Below are positions 33,779 through 42,500 of a DNA stretch of 64,000 nt, piece by piece (the stretch's first letter is position 1; every line of letters begins with the position of its first letter). The position numbers and the translations under genes are program-made. The DNA comes from Leptolinea sp964420995 (lineage in GTDB: Bacteria > Chloroflexota > Anaerolineae > Anaerolineales > Anaerolineaceae). The notes under the pieces were generated by a model. It saw only the letters and a list, made by a program, of their open reading frames with translations, did not search any database and was not told the origin of the DNA. The stretch covers positions 1 through 64,000 of the forward strand of contig CAYQUX010000016.1 in assembly GCA_964420995.1 (NCBI GenBank), written 5' to 3'.

Positions 33779-34306
33779 TTAATATAGTGCAGGATTTATG
33801 AAGGGGATTAACGCCAGCAAAACTGCATGTGCGTAAAGCTCTTCGCGGTCAACCGCGTCGCCTGTCAAAATTCCCACTGCGCCATTCATCTGCTTGGAAT
33901 TCCGGCGGCCAAACACCCGGTCATCCGCTTCTCCGAGTTCCATGCCCTGCCTTACAAGCCGGGCGACATCTTCTGGTAGATAAAACGACGCCGACCTGCT
34001 CCACCCGATTCGCTGGCGATCCGCGATGGCAATCCATGCAAAGGCGGACATTTGTTTCCCTTCATCCAGAATTCCACCTTCAATGGCTGTCCAGTAATCA
34101 GCCTGGGGATACAAATGACGGATCGCGGATATGCGGTTGGAGGCACCCAATCGGGTTTCATCATCCCCTTCGGGTTGTTCCGGCACGCCGGAAGGAACGG
34201 TAACCGGTGTCAGCGTGAAAACATCCGAAGGAAATATCCTTTGGAACCCACGAAGAACTGCCTGCCCTTTGACAGGGTTTGACGAAGCAATGATGATGGA
34301 TGGCAT
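33779..34306 (-). CDS. Inosine/xanthosine triphosphatase (DUF84, YjjX-like)
   Basis: A 175-residue nucleotide-pool sanitising enzyme. The start SIIIASSNPVKGQAVLRGF and the following TVPSGVPEQPEGDDETRLGASNR, DYWTAIEGGILDEGKQ and WSRSASFYLPEDV blocks match the YjjX family, which hydrolyses ITP and XTP to the monophosphate. The Mg-binding acidic residues (EGGILDE region) are in place. It is eight bases downstream of the hypothetical gene at 34314-34682 on the same strand, an apparent two-gene unit. Confidence 0.88.
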   Translation of the reverse strand: MPSIIIASSNPVKGQAVLRGFQRIFPSDVFTLTPVTVPSGVPEQPEGDDETRLGASNRISAIRHLYPQADYWTAIEGGILDEGKQMSAFAWIAIADRQRIGWSRSASFYLPEDVARLVRQGMELGEADDRVFGRRNSKQMNGAVGILTGDAVDREELYAHAVLLALIPFINPALY

Positions 34307-34313
34307 CCGCCAA

Positions 34314-34682
34314 TTATACGCGGATGGAAGGTGACTGAATGTACGCGAGCAAATCCGTCAGGGGGGTATCCGTCAGGTCAGATCCCAGGTCGGATTCGCG
34401 GGCGTTCAACATAATATTGAACAACCCCTGAACAGGCTCTATCCCGACCGAGCGGAAAATGCCAGCCGCACCGCTATTTCGGATGGAGTCTTCGACCTGC
34501 CGGTTATTTTGCTTCACGTGCCATACGGTGACAACTTTCCAGCGTTGGGGATCTTCAACCGATTGAATCAGCAGGATTTCACATATCTGGGGCGGCAGCA
34601 TTTCTGTCGCGCGTCGAAATGAAATTTTAAGCTCATCCCACCTGGATGGTGGAACACTGGCTTCGAGTACGGACAGGACCAT
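34314..34682 (-). CDS. Small hypothetical protein (ferredoxin-like dimeric alpha/beta barrel possible)
   Basis: A 122-residue protein, MVLSVLEASVPPSRWDELKI. The alternation of strands and helices with WKVVTVWHVKQNN is reminiscent of antibiotic-biosynthesis-monooxygenase-type small barrels, but this is a weak pattern match and no catalytic residue is seen. AGGAGG six bases before ATG 34682 gives a strong ribosome site. Its 3' end is next to the NTPase gene, so the two are probably co-transcribed. Confidence 0.7.
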   Translation of the reverse strand: MVLSVLEASVPPSRWDELKISFRRATEMLPPQICEILLIQSVEDPQRWKVVTVWHVKQNNRQVEDSIRNSGAAGIFRSVGIEPVQGLFNIMLNARESDLGSDLTDTPLTDLLAYIQSPSIRV

Positions 34683-34767
34683 TTCAGCCTCCTTGTATGG
34701 GTATGTGAAAACCGTAAAACCATATTACTGACAACGGTTTTACATTTCAATCGTTAATTTTGTCAGG

Positions 34768-36018
34768 TTATTCGAGCCTGGAAAGTTCTGGAATGCGAAA
34801 ATGGATGATTAGCGAGCAGATGAGCAGGCAGGCCGCCGCAGCCAACACCGAAAACGGTTCGCTGGTTGATTCTGCCAGTTGGCCAGCCAGCAGCGACCCG
34901 ATGGGTTGTGAGCCGAAGAATATCATTACAAAAATTCCCATCACCCGCCCGCGCAGGTGATCAGGCACAAAAGTCTGCGTCATGGCGTTGGCATTGTTGA
35001 CCACCAGCATAAAGAAGAAACCAATCAGGCATAGGAAAACCAGTGAAAGGGGATAATTCTTGATGAACGCAAAGATAAGCATCATCACTGGCAGCATCAG
35101 GCTGCCGGCACTTAACGCCTTGCCCCGAATGTGAAACCGGCTTAACCAGGCAATAAATATCCCGCCCACCATGGATCCAAAACCACGCGCGGAAAGCATC
35201 AAACCGTTCGTGGCGGCATCTCCATGCAAAACATCCACCGCCCAGGCGGGGATCAGAGTCAGCATGCCATTGGTAAAAATACCCACAATACCCACAAGGG
35301 CGAATAATCCGATGATGGAGGAAGAATGCCGGATGTAATCAAGTCCCTCTTTAATCTGGGAAATGGCGCTGCCGGTGGTTGTGAGTTCGGCCGATTGATT
35401 GAATCTCATACGCAACAGGGCGCCGATCACGGCAATAAAAGACAGCCCGTTGATCGTAAAACACCAGGCCGGCCCAACCCAGGCATACGTAAGACCGGCA
35501 ACCGCCGGCCCAACCACTGTAGCCAGGTTAAACATGGTGGAATTCAAGGCGATGGCGTTGGTCAACTCCTGACGGTCAACCAGTTCAACTACGAAAGATT
35601 GCCGGGCGGGAGCGTCAAAGGCGTTGGCTACGCCGAGCAGGAAGGCGAGAACCAGAATATGCCAGGGTTGGATAAGTCCCGCGAACACCAGCCAGGCCTG
35701 TGTGAAGGCCAGCACCATCATACTGGCCTGGGTGATGACGATCAACCTGCGGCGGGGAATGCGGTCGGCTATCACACCACCGTACAGGGTGAACAGCCAG
35801 GATGGCAACCCGGTCGCAAAAGCCACGTACCCGAGGAATGCCGGGGAATCGGTTAATTGAAACACCAGGAATCCCTGGGCGGTGTTTTGCATCCAGGTTC
35901 CCACCAGTGAAACCAGTTGTCCTTCAAACCACAACTGGTAATTTCGATGGCGCAGCGCAATAAATGTTTGTTTGAAATTTGAATTTATACGGTTAATAAT
36001 TGCCGAGGCTGCATGCAT
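34768..36018 (-). CDS. MFS transporter, EntS/MFS-3 type
   Basis: A 416-residue carrier with about 12 helices. The opening FIALRHRNYQLWFEGQLVSLVGTWMQNTAQGF and the pattern YGGVIADRIPRRRLIVITQ are typical of the EntS/MFS_3 subfamily, which exports enterobactin-like or hydrophobic compounds. The mid-domain VVGPAVAGLTYAWVGPAWCF and later FVPDHLRGRVMGIFVMIFFGSQPIG complete the family signature. Substrate unknown; efflux is likely. It is preceded by a 440-bp gene-free stretch and is on its own. Confidence 0.88.
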   Translation of the reverse strand: MHAASAIINRINSNFKQTFIALRHRNYQLWFEGQLVSLVGTWMQNTAQGFLVFQLTDSPAFLGYVAFATGLPSWLFTLYGGVIADRIPRRRLIVITQASMMVLAFTQAWLVFAGLIQPWHILVLAFLLGVANAFDAPARQSFVVELVDRQELTNAIALNSTMFNLATVVGPAVAGLTYAWVGPAWCFTINGLSFIAVIGALLRMRFNQSAELTTTGSAISQIKEGLDYIRHSSSIIGLFALVGIVGIFTNGMLTLIPAWAVDVLHGDAATNGLMLSARGFGSMVGGIFIAWLSRFHIRGKALSAGSLMLPVMMLIFAFIKNYPLSLVFLCLIGFFFMLVVNNANAMTQTFVPDHLRGRVMGIFVMIFFGSQPIGSLLAGQLAESTSEPFSVLAAAACLLICSLIIHFRIPELSRLE

Positions 36019-36459
36019 GTACCGATTTTATTCTCAATATCCCTTTTCAGACAGATTAAACTTCCATTTCCGAAGAAAAAATTTTAAGAAAGCAGGCAAA
36101 ACCAGCTTGCAACTATATAAATTGCCGGCAAATGCAATGAGAAGCCCGAAGGGATATCCAGCAAGGCGTGTTGGCCGGTCAGCCGGGTTGATTCGGCTGC
36201 CATCATGACGTTGAATTTGCACAACAGGGTGATACTTGGATGCCAGTGGATTTATTTCAGTTGATACGTGTGAGCAGGTAATAGTGACCTGATGGAAAGA
36301 CACAATTCTGACTTTCAACCGCGTCCCGGGCTTAAGGAGTGTGACGCCGGTGGACAGGTTATCCACCGGTTCGCCGGGAACACGGGTTGTTAATTCGGAA
36401 AAAACCATCGGAGTGTGATGGATGGATTTGCCACCCGCTTATGATAAACTCTCAATGCC
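36019..36459. other. Gene-free region upstream of mutS2
   Basis: These 441 bases hold no ORF I can support; the longest reading frame (minus strand, 36034-36408) has unnatural composition and no ribosome site. One clear dyad lies at 36347-36369. A TATGAT near 36438 could be part of a mutS2 promoter. GC-rich repeats such as GGCCGGTCAGCCGG near 36172 may form small hairpins. Confidence 0.4.
36347..36369. repeat. 8-bp inverted repeat upstream of mutS2
   Basis: CCGGTGGA (36347-36354) and TCCACCGG (36362-36369) form a perfect dyad with a 7-base loop, about 90 bp before mutS2. There is no T-run after it, so an operator or a structured leader is more likely than a terminator. Confidence 0.5.
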
Positions 36460-38856
36460 ATGGACGAAAAGACTCTTGACATCCTTGAATATCCAAAAGT
36501 CCTTGCCCGATTGGGCGCCTTTGCCTCGTTCAGCGCTTCGAAAGAGCTGGCGGATTCGCTGCGGCCGACCCGCAGTCTTGACGAAGCCCGCCGAAGACAG
36601 GCTGTAACAACAGAAGCCGCGCGGTTGCTGAGTGTGAGCGATTCCACCGGTATTGGCGGTTCTGTGGATATCCGTCCACAGGTCCAGCTGGCAGGACGCG
36701 GCGGTGTTTTGACCCCGGCCGAACTGCTAAGCGTGAAAACCACGCTGATCGCCGCGCGCGAACTCGCGCGGGTGTTTGACCACAACACCGAAACCTATCC
36801 GCTGCTCTCTCAACTGGCTCAGCCACTGTCGCCTGGTCTTGGGCTGGTGGATGCCATTTCCCGCTGTATTTCCGAACGCGGCGAGGTGCTCGATCAGGCG
36901 TCCGAAAAACTGGGAACGATTCGCCGTGAAGTAAAAATTGCCCACGAACGCCTGATGGCAAAACTTGACCGGATTGTCAACGACAGCAAACTGGCTCCCA
37001 TGCTGCAGGAAGGAATTGTCACCCAGCGAAACGGGCGGTATGTTGTTCCACTACGGGCGGATTACAAAGGACGCATTAAAGCCATCGTCCACGATCAATC
37101 CGCGTCTGGCGCCACCCTGTTCGTGGAACCATTGGCCACCGTTGAATTGAACAACCACTGGCAGGAACAAATTCTGCAGGAGCAGGAAGAAGAACGCCGC
37201 GTGCTCGCCGAACTCTCGGGGATGGTTGGCGCCCACGCTGACACGTTGATCCATGTGGTGGAAAGTCTGGCTGATCTGGACTTTGCCTTCATGTGCGCCA
37301 AATACGCGCAGGAGATTCACGCGGTTGAACCGGAACTGTCCGCCTTTGATCAAAACAGGACCGCGCCTCACCCGGGAAGCACAATTCATCTATACCAGGC
37401 CCGCCATCCCTTGCTCGATCCGGAGACCGTTGTACCGATCGATCTGGTTCTGGACGAGAAAACCTACGCGCTGGTTATCACAGGGCCGAATACCGGCGGC
37501 AAGACAGTGACGCTTAAGACCCTCGGGCTGCTGGTTTTAATGGCGCAAAGCGGTTTGCATCTGCCGGTGCAATCCGGTTCGGTGATCAATGTGTTCCCGA
37601 AGATTTTCGCGGATATCGGAGATGAGCAATCCATCGAACAATCCCTCTCCACTTTTTCCGGCCATATCCGCAACATCGTCCACATTCTCAAACGGGCAGA
37701 CCGGGCTTCACTGGTGTTGTTTGATGAACTGGGCGCTGGAACGGATCCACAGGAAGGTGCCGCCCTGGCGCGGGCCATCTTATCGAATTTAATCAGCCGC
37801 GGGATCACCTGCCTGGTGGCCACGCATTATCCAGAATTAAAGGTGTATGCCCATTCCACCCCCGGCGCGATGAATGCCAGCATGGAGTTTAATTTACAGA
37901 CATTGCGGCCCACCTACCGGCTGAACATCGGGCTTCCCGGACGGTCCAACGCGCTGCTCATTGCGGAAAAGATAGGTCTGCCCGCCGGAATCATCGCGGA
38001 AGCACGCTCTTCCGCCAGTGAGGAAGATGTGCGGGCAGAGGACCTGCTGGATGAAATTCACAATCAGCGTGATCTGGCCCGCAAAGACAGACAGCAGGCG
38101 GAAGAATTACGTCGTCTGGCCGAAACACGGGAAAAAGAATTGTCCACGCGTTTGGCACTCATCGAAGATGAACGCCGGAACATCCTGGAGAAAGCCAGGG
38201 AAGAGGCTGAAACCCGGGTGACGGCCATAGAGCGTGAACTGGAAGACCTGCGCAAAGAACTAAACCGTGCACGCCAACCTCTTGGCGCTCTTGAAAAATC
38301 CGGAGAAATGGTGGAAAAGCTTCATCAGAAGGTGGAAAAACCGGTGGAACGCAAGCTGGATTACAACCATCCAGCATCTGGATTGCGGCTGGGTGAAAAG
38401 GTGCGCGTCCGCTCCATAGGGATGGAAGGACTGGTCTGCGGGATCAGTGCCGGTGATGTGGAAGTACAGGTGGGTTCCATGCGTATGCGGGTGCGCCAGA
38501 ATGATATTGACCGCCGAATGGACCAGACCACCGCCGGGCCTGTAACAAAAGCCGCAGAAACACCCGCACGGTCATTCTCAGGCGCGGGTGGCAGTCTGGC
38601 GCCTTCTCCGGGAATGGAAATTGACCTGCGCGGACAGAGGGCTGAGGATGCCCTGATCGCCCTGGATCGGTACCTTGAATCGGCCTACCTGGCCGGAATG
38701 CCATTTGTGAGGATTATCCACGGCAAGGGTACCGGACGGTTGCGCCAGGTATTGCGCGACGCGCTGCGCGATTCTCCTCATGTTAAGCGCTGGGAAGACG
38801 GTCTCCGCAATGAGGGGGGTGAAGGTGTTACGGTGGCCCACCTGCATATTGATTAA
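36460..38856 (+). CDS. mutS2: MutS2 endonuclease / ribosome-rescue ATPase
   Basis: A 798-residue MutS2. It starts with helical core EYPKVLARLGAFASFSASKE, has the P-loop GPNTGGKTVTLKTLG near residue 342, the DEQSIEQSLSTFSGHI region and Walker B LVLFDELGAGTDPQEGAALA. A long charged coiled coil (about 520-610) follows, then a KOW-like SH3 segment (GEKVRVRSIGMEG) and a C-terminal Smr nuclease domain (EIDLRGQRAEDALIALD, FVRIIHGKGTGRLRQVL). Length and order are full. MutS2 resolves stalled ribosomes or suppresses recombination; it lacks mismatch-binding domain I. A terminator follows the stop directly. Confidence 0.97.
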   Translation: MDEKTLDILEYPKVLARLGAFASFSASKELADSLRPTRSLDEARRRQAVTTEAARLLSVSDSTGIGGSVDIRPQVQLAGRGGVLTPAELLSVKTTLIAARELARVFDHNTETYPLLSQLAQPLSPGLGLVDAISRCISERGEVLDQASEKLGTIRREVKIAHERLMAKLDRIVNDSKLAPMLQEGIVTQRNGRYVVPLRADYKGRIKAIVHDQSASGATLFVEPLATVELNNHWQEQILQEQEEERRVLAELSGMVGAHADTLIHVVESLADLDFAFMCAKYAQEIHAVEPELSAFDQNRTAPHPGSTIHLYQARHPLLDPETVVPIDLVLDEKTYALVITGPNTGGKTVTLKTLGLLVLMAQSGLHLPVQSGSVINVFPKIFADIGDEQSIEQSLSTFSGHIRNIVHILKRADRASLVLFDELGAGTDPQEGAALARAILSNLISRGITCLVATHYPELKVYAHSTPGAMNASMEFNLQTLRPTYRLNIGLPGRSNALLIAEKIGLPAGIIAEARSSASEEDVRAEDLLDEIHNQRDLARKDRQQAEELRRLAETREKELSTRLALIEDERRNILEKAREEAETRVTAIERELEDLRKELNRARQPLGALEKSGEMVEKLHQKVEKPVERKLDYNHPASGLRLGEKVRVRSIGMEGLVCGISAGDVEVQVGSMRMRVRQNDIDRRMDQTTAGPVTKAAETPARSFSGAGGSLAPSPGMEIDLRGQRAEDALIALDRYLESAYLAGMPFVRIIHGKGTGRLRQVLRDALRDSPHVKRWEDGLRNEGGEGVTVAHLHID

Positions 38857-38859
38857 ATA

Positions 38860-38904
38860 AAAAAGGTCGATAGTGTTTTCTCCCGATTCACTACCGACCT
38901 TTTT
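38860..38904. terminator. Bidirectional terminator between mutS2 and the BTAD gene
   Basis: A 16-bp inverted repeat with one mismatch (38860-38875 and 38889-38904) and a 13-base loop. A-runs lead in and T-runs lead out on both strands, so it serves mutS2 and, at some distance, the convergent BTAD regulator. Confidence 0.9.
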
Positions 38905-39034
38905 GCGCTGGTTCCCTCTACCTGCGCAGCCAATTTCCACATAACTTTGAATATTATATGAATTGACCGTTGCCAAAACGTGGACAAAAAACCAGGAATC
39001 AATACTTTGTTGCTACAATAAACAAATTTTTTAT

Positions 39035-42000
39035 TCAAAATGAGCCGGTTGAGTGCTTTACATTCTCCAAAAATGCAATAAAGCGCTGTTTATCAAATGG
39101 ATTTTCACCGATCGGAGAGACTTTCACTTCTGAAATCAGGGTGTCTATCCAGGGTCCGGGTTGAAGCCCATGGGTTTGAATCAGATTACTTAATGTAATC
39201 TCCGCCAAATCGTTGTCCATCGAGTCGAAGATCAGCCTGGTCTGCTGGGCACTCACCGGGAAGGTGGTCGCGGAAATCCCTCGATTGTCCGCTTCACGAA
39301 AAACTTCATCATCCAATTGCTGAGCTTCTTCCGTTTTCCCTGTTTCCCTAAACAGGTTTGCCTTTAAATGCAATGCGGGCAGATAAATTGCGTAGAAACC
39401 GGCCTGGCGTGACAACTTTATGCAGTTGTCAAGTGTTTCCTGCCCTTTTTGAATTTCTCCATTCTTCACCAATGCGTAACCCAAACGGTAAAGACTGTTC
39501 ATTCCTGTGAATGTTCCCGCCATTTGTTCACTGGCAAGTGAGTATTCGATAACCGCCGATCCATAATCTTTCATTCCCAGAAAAATATCCGCGCGAACAC
39601 AATGCGCCTCGGAGATGTTTTCGATGTATCCCTTTTCGGTGGCAAGGTTTGCCACCAGGGAAGCTAATTCCCAGGCTTTATCATACCGACCGGTGTGGTA
39701 GTAGATCCGCGCTTGAATAAGCTGTGCCAGCGAACTAAAACGAGGGTTTTGAAGCGTTTCCGCGTTTTTCAGGCATAACACGATATGTTTCTTAGCCTCG
39801 TCGAAATGTCCGCCATAGTAGGCTGCCAATGCCAGGCAAACGTGAATATTGGATTGGGACGTTGGGTGGGTGACCAACATGTACGCATTTAATAATCCCT
39901 GTTGCCCGACCAGTCTGGCTTTTTCCGGCCATCCCATAAGACAGTAAAGTAAGGAGAGGAGGTATTGAACCGCGGTTACCGCCTGACGGATCAACAGGTT
40001 GGGCAGGTCCTTCCCAAGTTCGATTGCCTGTAAATAGACCTGGATGGCCGCTTCGTTTTGAAGCCCGGTTGAGAGTGCCATCCCCAGACGGCTGCGCGCC
40101 AGGATTCTTTCGTAAAGGTTGTCTGTTTTATCCAGTATTTGAATACTTTGCTCCAACAGGGTAATGGCTTTCTCAATCTCCAGAGAGAAAATAGCCGCAA
40201 GCGCCATCCCGCTCAACCCCGCGCCTGTTAATAGTTGATTATTCACCTGCTCACCGGTTTCATACATGGCGGTGTAACATTCATCCAGCGCCTTTATGTC
40301 CATTATGTTATAGCTCAGGTCGCCCCAGGTGTAGAACAGGTCATACAGAATTTGCGGAGGGATTAATTGTGCATTTTCAATTCGTATACTATTGGCTTTA
40401 CCAAAAGCGTCATACGCTTCCGCGATGGAATAGAACGTGCGGGCATATTGACCGGCTTTGATCCAGTACCGGAAGGCATTGATCGATTTACCGGCAGCTT
40501 CATAATGCCGCGCAATGCTGCTGGCCTGGCGGTTGGTGATTGGACTTTTCTGTGAAGAAAGAACATCGGCGATCTGTTCATGAAGATGGCATAACCTTGC
40601 CGGAGACAATCGCGCGATCAAAGAATCCCGAATCAGGCTATGGTTGAACGCGTAATGCCCGGGCACTCCACTGTTTCTGATCGGGTGGATAAATTTCTTT
40701 TCCTCCAATTCTTCCAGGCAACGGACCAGGTTGGCGGTATCAAGAGAATGGATGTGAACCAGAATATCAAATTGAAATTCCATTCCATAGACCGCTGCTC
40801 CATAAAGTAATTCACGAGCCTGTATTGTGAGATTCTTTTCTTTTTCGATAAAGATATTTGAGAGGTTATCCCCGAGAGGAATATTTTCATCCTCAAAGGT
40901 ATTAAGGTCGCCGGAGGATAAGAGAATCGCATCCATAGTCTCATGGATGAACAGAGGGTTCCCCCCGGTAGCACGGTAGATACGCTCCAGGAGGCTTTCA
41001 GTCGGTGTTTGACCTGTCAATTGTTCAATTAATTGAGACGTATCTTTTAACGAAAGTGGCCCCAGTTCGATTTTTGGCAAACCTGGATGAGGTTTTTTAT
41101 CAAGAAGAACGGTTTCAATATGGGTGTTTTTTATCTCTGTCCTGGTGGTAAAAATTCCTAATCCGTATTCTTTAAATAAAAACTTCCTCTCCAGGAACAT
41201 CAGCGCTTCCAATGTATCCGTGTCGCACCATTGCACATCCTCAAGGACGATCAGTATCCGTTTTACGCGTCCGAAGGTTCGAAAGAGATGATAAAGAGCT
41301 TCAAAGAGCTCCTCCCGGCCATCCTGAGACGAAATCTCCGTTTCAATCTGGGTAAAACTTGTTCTTCGTATAATATCGGGTATCAGGATGGATAAGGGTT
41401 TCAACCAGCGCGAGTCTAAAAGTTCAAGGTCATTACGGGTTACTTCATTGCGGATCAGGCGAATCAACGGTTGCAGGGGGAGATACTCTTCCCCTTCCTG
41501 ACAGGCTGCAAGTAATAACCTCGGTTTCACATGCAGTGAATTGTAGAATTGCTGCACCAACCTGGTTTTACCCGAACCGATCTCACCCACGATCATCAGT
41601 ACTGTCCCTGTTAAGTATTCCTTCTCAAGTCTTTCAAGTTCTGATACCCGACCGATGAACACATGAGGATTGACAGCTCTTGGCATAGTGCCGGATGTCA
41701 TGTTCTGACTTTCAAAGGGTGATCTGGTAATGCCATCCATGGCGACTCTAATAAGGTCGGGTGGCTCGGAATAAAATTCGTGTTGATACAGATGCTTCAG
41801 ATGGGAATAATACGTCTGTGCTTCATTGATGCGTCCCGAATTGTAGAGCAGAGAGATCAACCTGGCCTGAAGAGAATCATTCAACGCGTCTGCCTCAAGG
41901 GCTTTGTTTAAAAAGAGAATAGCCCTATCCACATCACCAACGGCTGAAAAATGGTCGGCCAGCAGTTCCAGACACTTTAACCGGTAATATTCCAATGTGG

Positions 42001-42481
42001 ATGCTTTCTCCTGCATCCAGTTATCAAACTCATGAGTATTACTTATCCTCACACCGGAAAGAAAGTTTGACGATCGCCACAGGGAAATGGCCTTTTCCAG
42101 ATCCGTGATAAGGGTTTCAGATAAGGCCGGGTTGTCAATGGAGGTATCCAGTATGGACTGGATCGGTTTAATACACTGAAAAAAATCCCATATGTCGGTA
42201 TAAACCGCTTCTTTATTCAACCAGACCCTGTCATGGTCTGTCTGTAAAATTTCAGGGAAAGGCAACTGGCCACGCAGCTTACTCAGGAGTTCGCGTAATT
42301 GCCGGCGCGCGTCCGTTTCTTTTGTTTCCGGCCAGAATCGATTCAGCAATTCCCCCCGACCCACTCCATCAGGCTGGCAGGCAAGGAAATACAGGAGAGT
42401 TCGCAACTGCCTGCGCTGGATGACCAGTGGTTTGCCATCCAACAGAATGGCCGGGGGCCCCAGCACCAGGATTTCCAACAT
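39035..42481 (-). CDS. BTAD-domain transcriptional activator with AAA ATPase and TPR repeats
   Basis: An 1148-residue SARP/MalT-like regulator. The N-terminal winged helix (MLEILVLGPPAILLDGKPLV, LLYFLACQPDGVGRGELLNRFWPE) is followed by a BTAD helical domain to about residue 250. A P-loop GEIGSGKTRLVQ lies near residue 297 and Walker B ILIVLEDVQWCD near 410, as in STAND ATPases. The remaining 600 residues are TPR-like helices. No C-terminal LuxR helix-turn-helix is seen, so DNA binding rests on the N-terminus. GGAG eight bases before ATG 42481 fixes the start. It is five bases downstream of recN, so it may be transcribed with it. Confidence 0.87.
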   Translation of the reverse strand: MLEILVLGPPAILLDGKPLVIQRRQLRTLLYFLACQPDGVGRGELLNRFWPETKETDARRQLRELLSKLRGQLPFPEILQTDHDRVWLNKEAVYTDIWDFFQCIKPIQSILDTSIDNPALSETLITDLEKAISLWRSSNFLSGVRISNTHEFDNWMQEKASTLEYYRLKCLELLADHFSAVGDVDRAILFLNKALEADALNDSLQARLISLLYNSGRINEAQTYYSHLKHLYQHEFYSEPPDLIRVAMDGITRSPFESQNMTSGTMPRAVNPHVFIGRVSELERLEKEYLTGTVLMIVGEIGSGKTRLVQQFYNSLHVKPRLLLAACQEGEEYLPLQPLIRLIRNEVTRNDLELLDSRWLKPLSILIPDIIRRTSFTQIETEISSQDGREELFEALYHLFRTFGRVKRILIVLEDVQWCDTDTLEALMFLERKFLFKEYGLGIFTTRTEIKNTHIETVLLDKKPHPGLPKIELGPLSLKDTSQLIEQLTGQTPTESLLERIYRATGGNPLFIHETMDAILLSSGDLNTFEDENIPLGDNLSNIFIEKEKNLTIQARELLYGAAVYGMEFQFDILVHIHSLDTANLVRCLEELEEKKFIHPIRNSGVPGHYAFNHSLIRDSLIARLSPARLCHLHEQIADVLSSQKSPITNRQASSIARHYEAAGKSINAFRYWIKAGQYARTFYSIAEAYDAFGKANSIRIENAQLIPPQILYDLFYTWGDLSYNIMDIKALDECYTAMYETGEQVNNQLLTGAGLSGMALAAIFSLEIEKAITLLEQSIQILDKTDNLYERILARSRLGMALSTGLQNEAAIQVYLQAIELGKDLPNLLIRQAVTAVQYLLSLLYCLMGWPEKARLVGQQGLLNAYMLVTHPTSQSNIHVCLALAAYYGGHFDEAKKHIVLCLKNAETLQNPRFSSLAQLIQARIYYHTGRYDKAWELASLVANLATEKGYIENISEAHCVRADIFLGMKDYGSAVIEYSLASEQMAGTFTGMNSLYRLGYALVKNGEIQKGQETLDNCIKLSRQAGFYAIYLPALHLKANLFRETGKTEEAQQLDDEVFREADNRGISATTFPVSAQQTRLIFDSMDNDLAEITLSNLIQTHGLQPGPWIDTLISEVKVSPIGENPFDKQRFIAFLENVKHSTGSF

Positions 42482-42500
42482 CCGGGTTACTCCGGGTTAC
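42481..42500. repeat. Two tandem copies of a 10-bp direct repeat at the recN/BTAD junction
   Basis: TCCGGGTTAC occurs twice in a row at 42481-42500. It spans the end of recN (stop complement TTA at 42487-42489) and the ribosome site of the BTAD gene, so it may affect translational coupling. Confidence 0.6.

Noticed and set aside
36034..36408. 124-codon frame on the minus strand upstream of mutS2
   Set aside because: No ribosome site, unnatural composition, no family resemblance.
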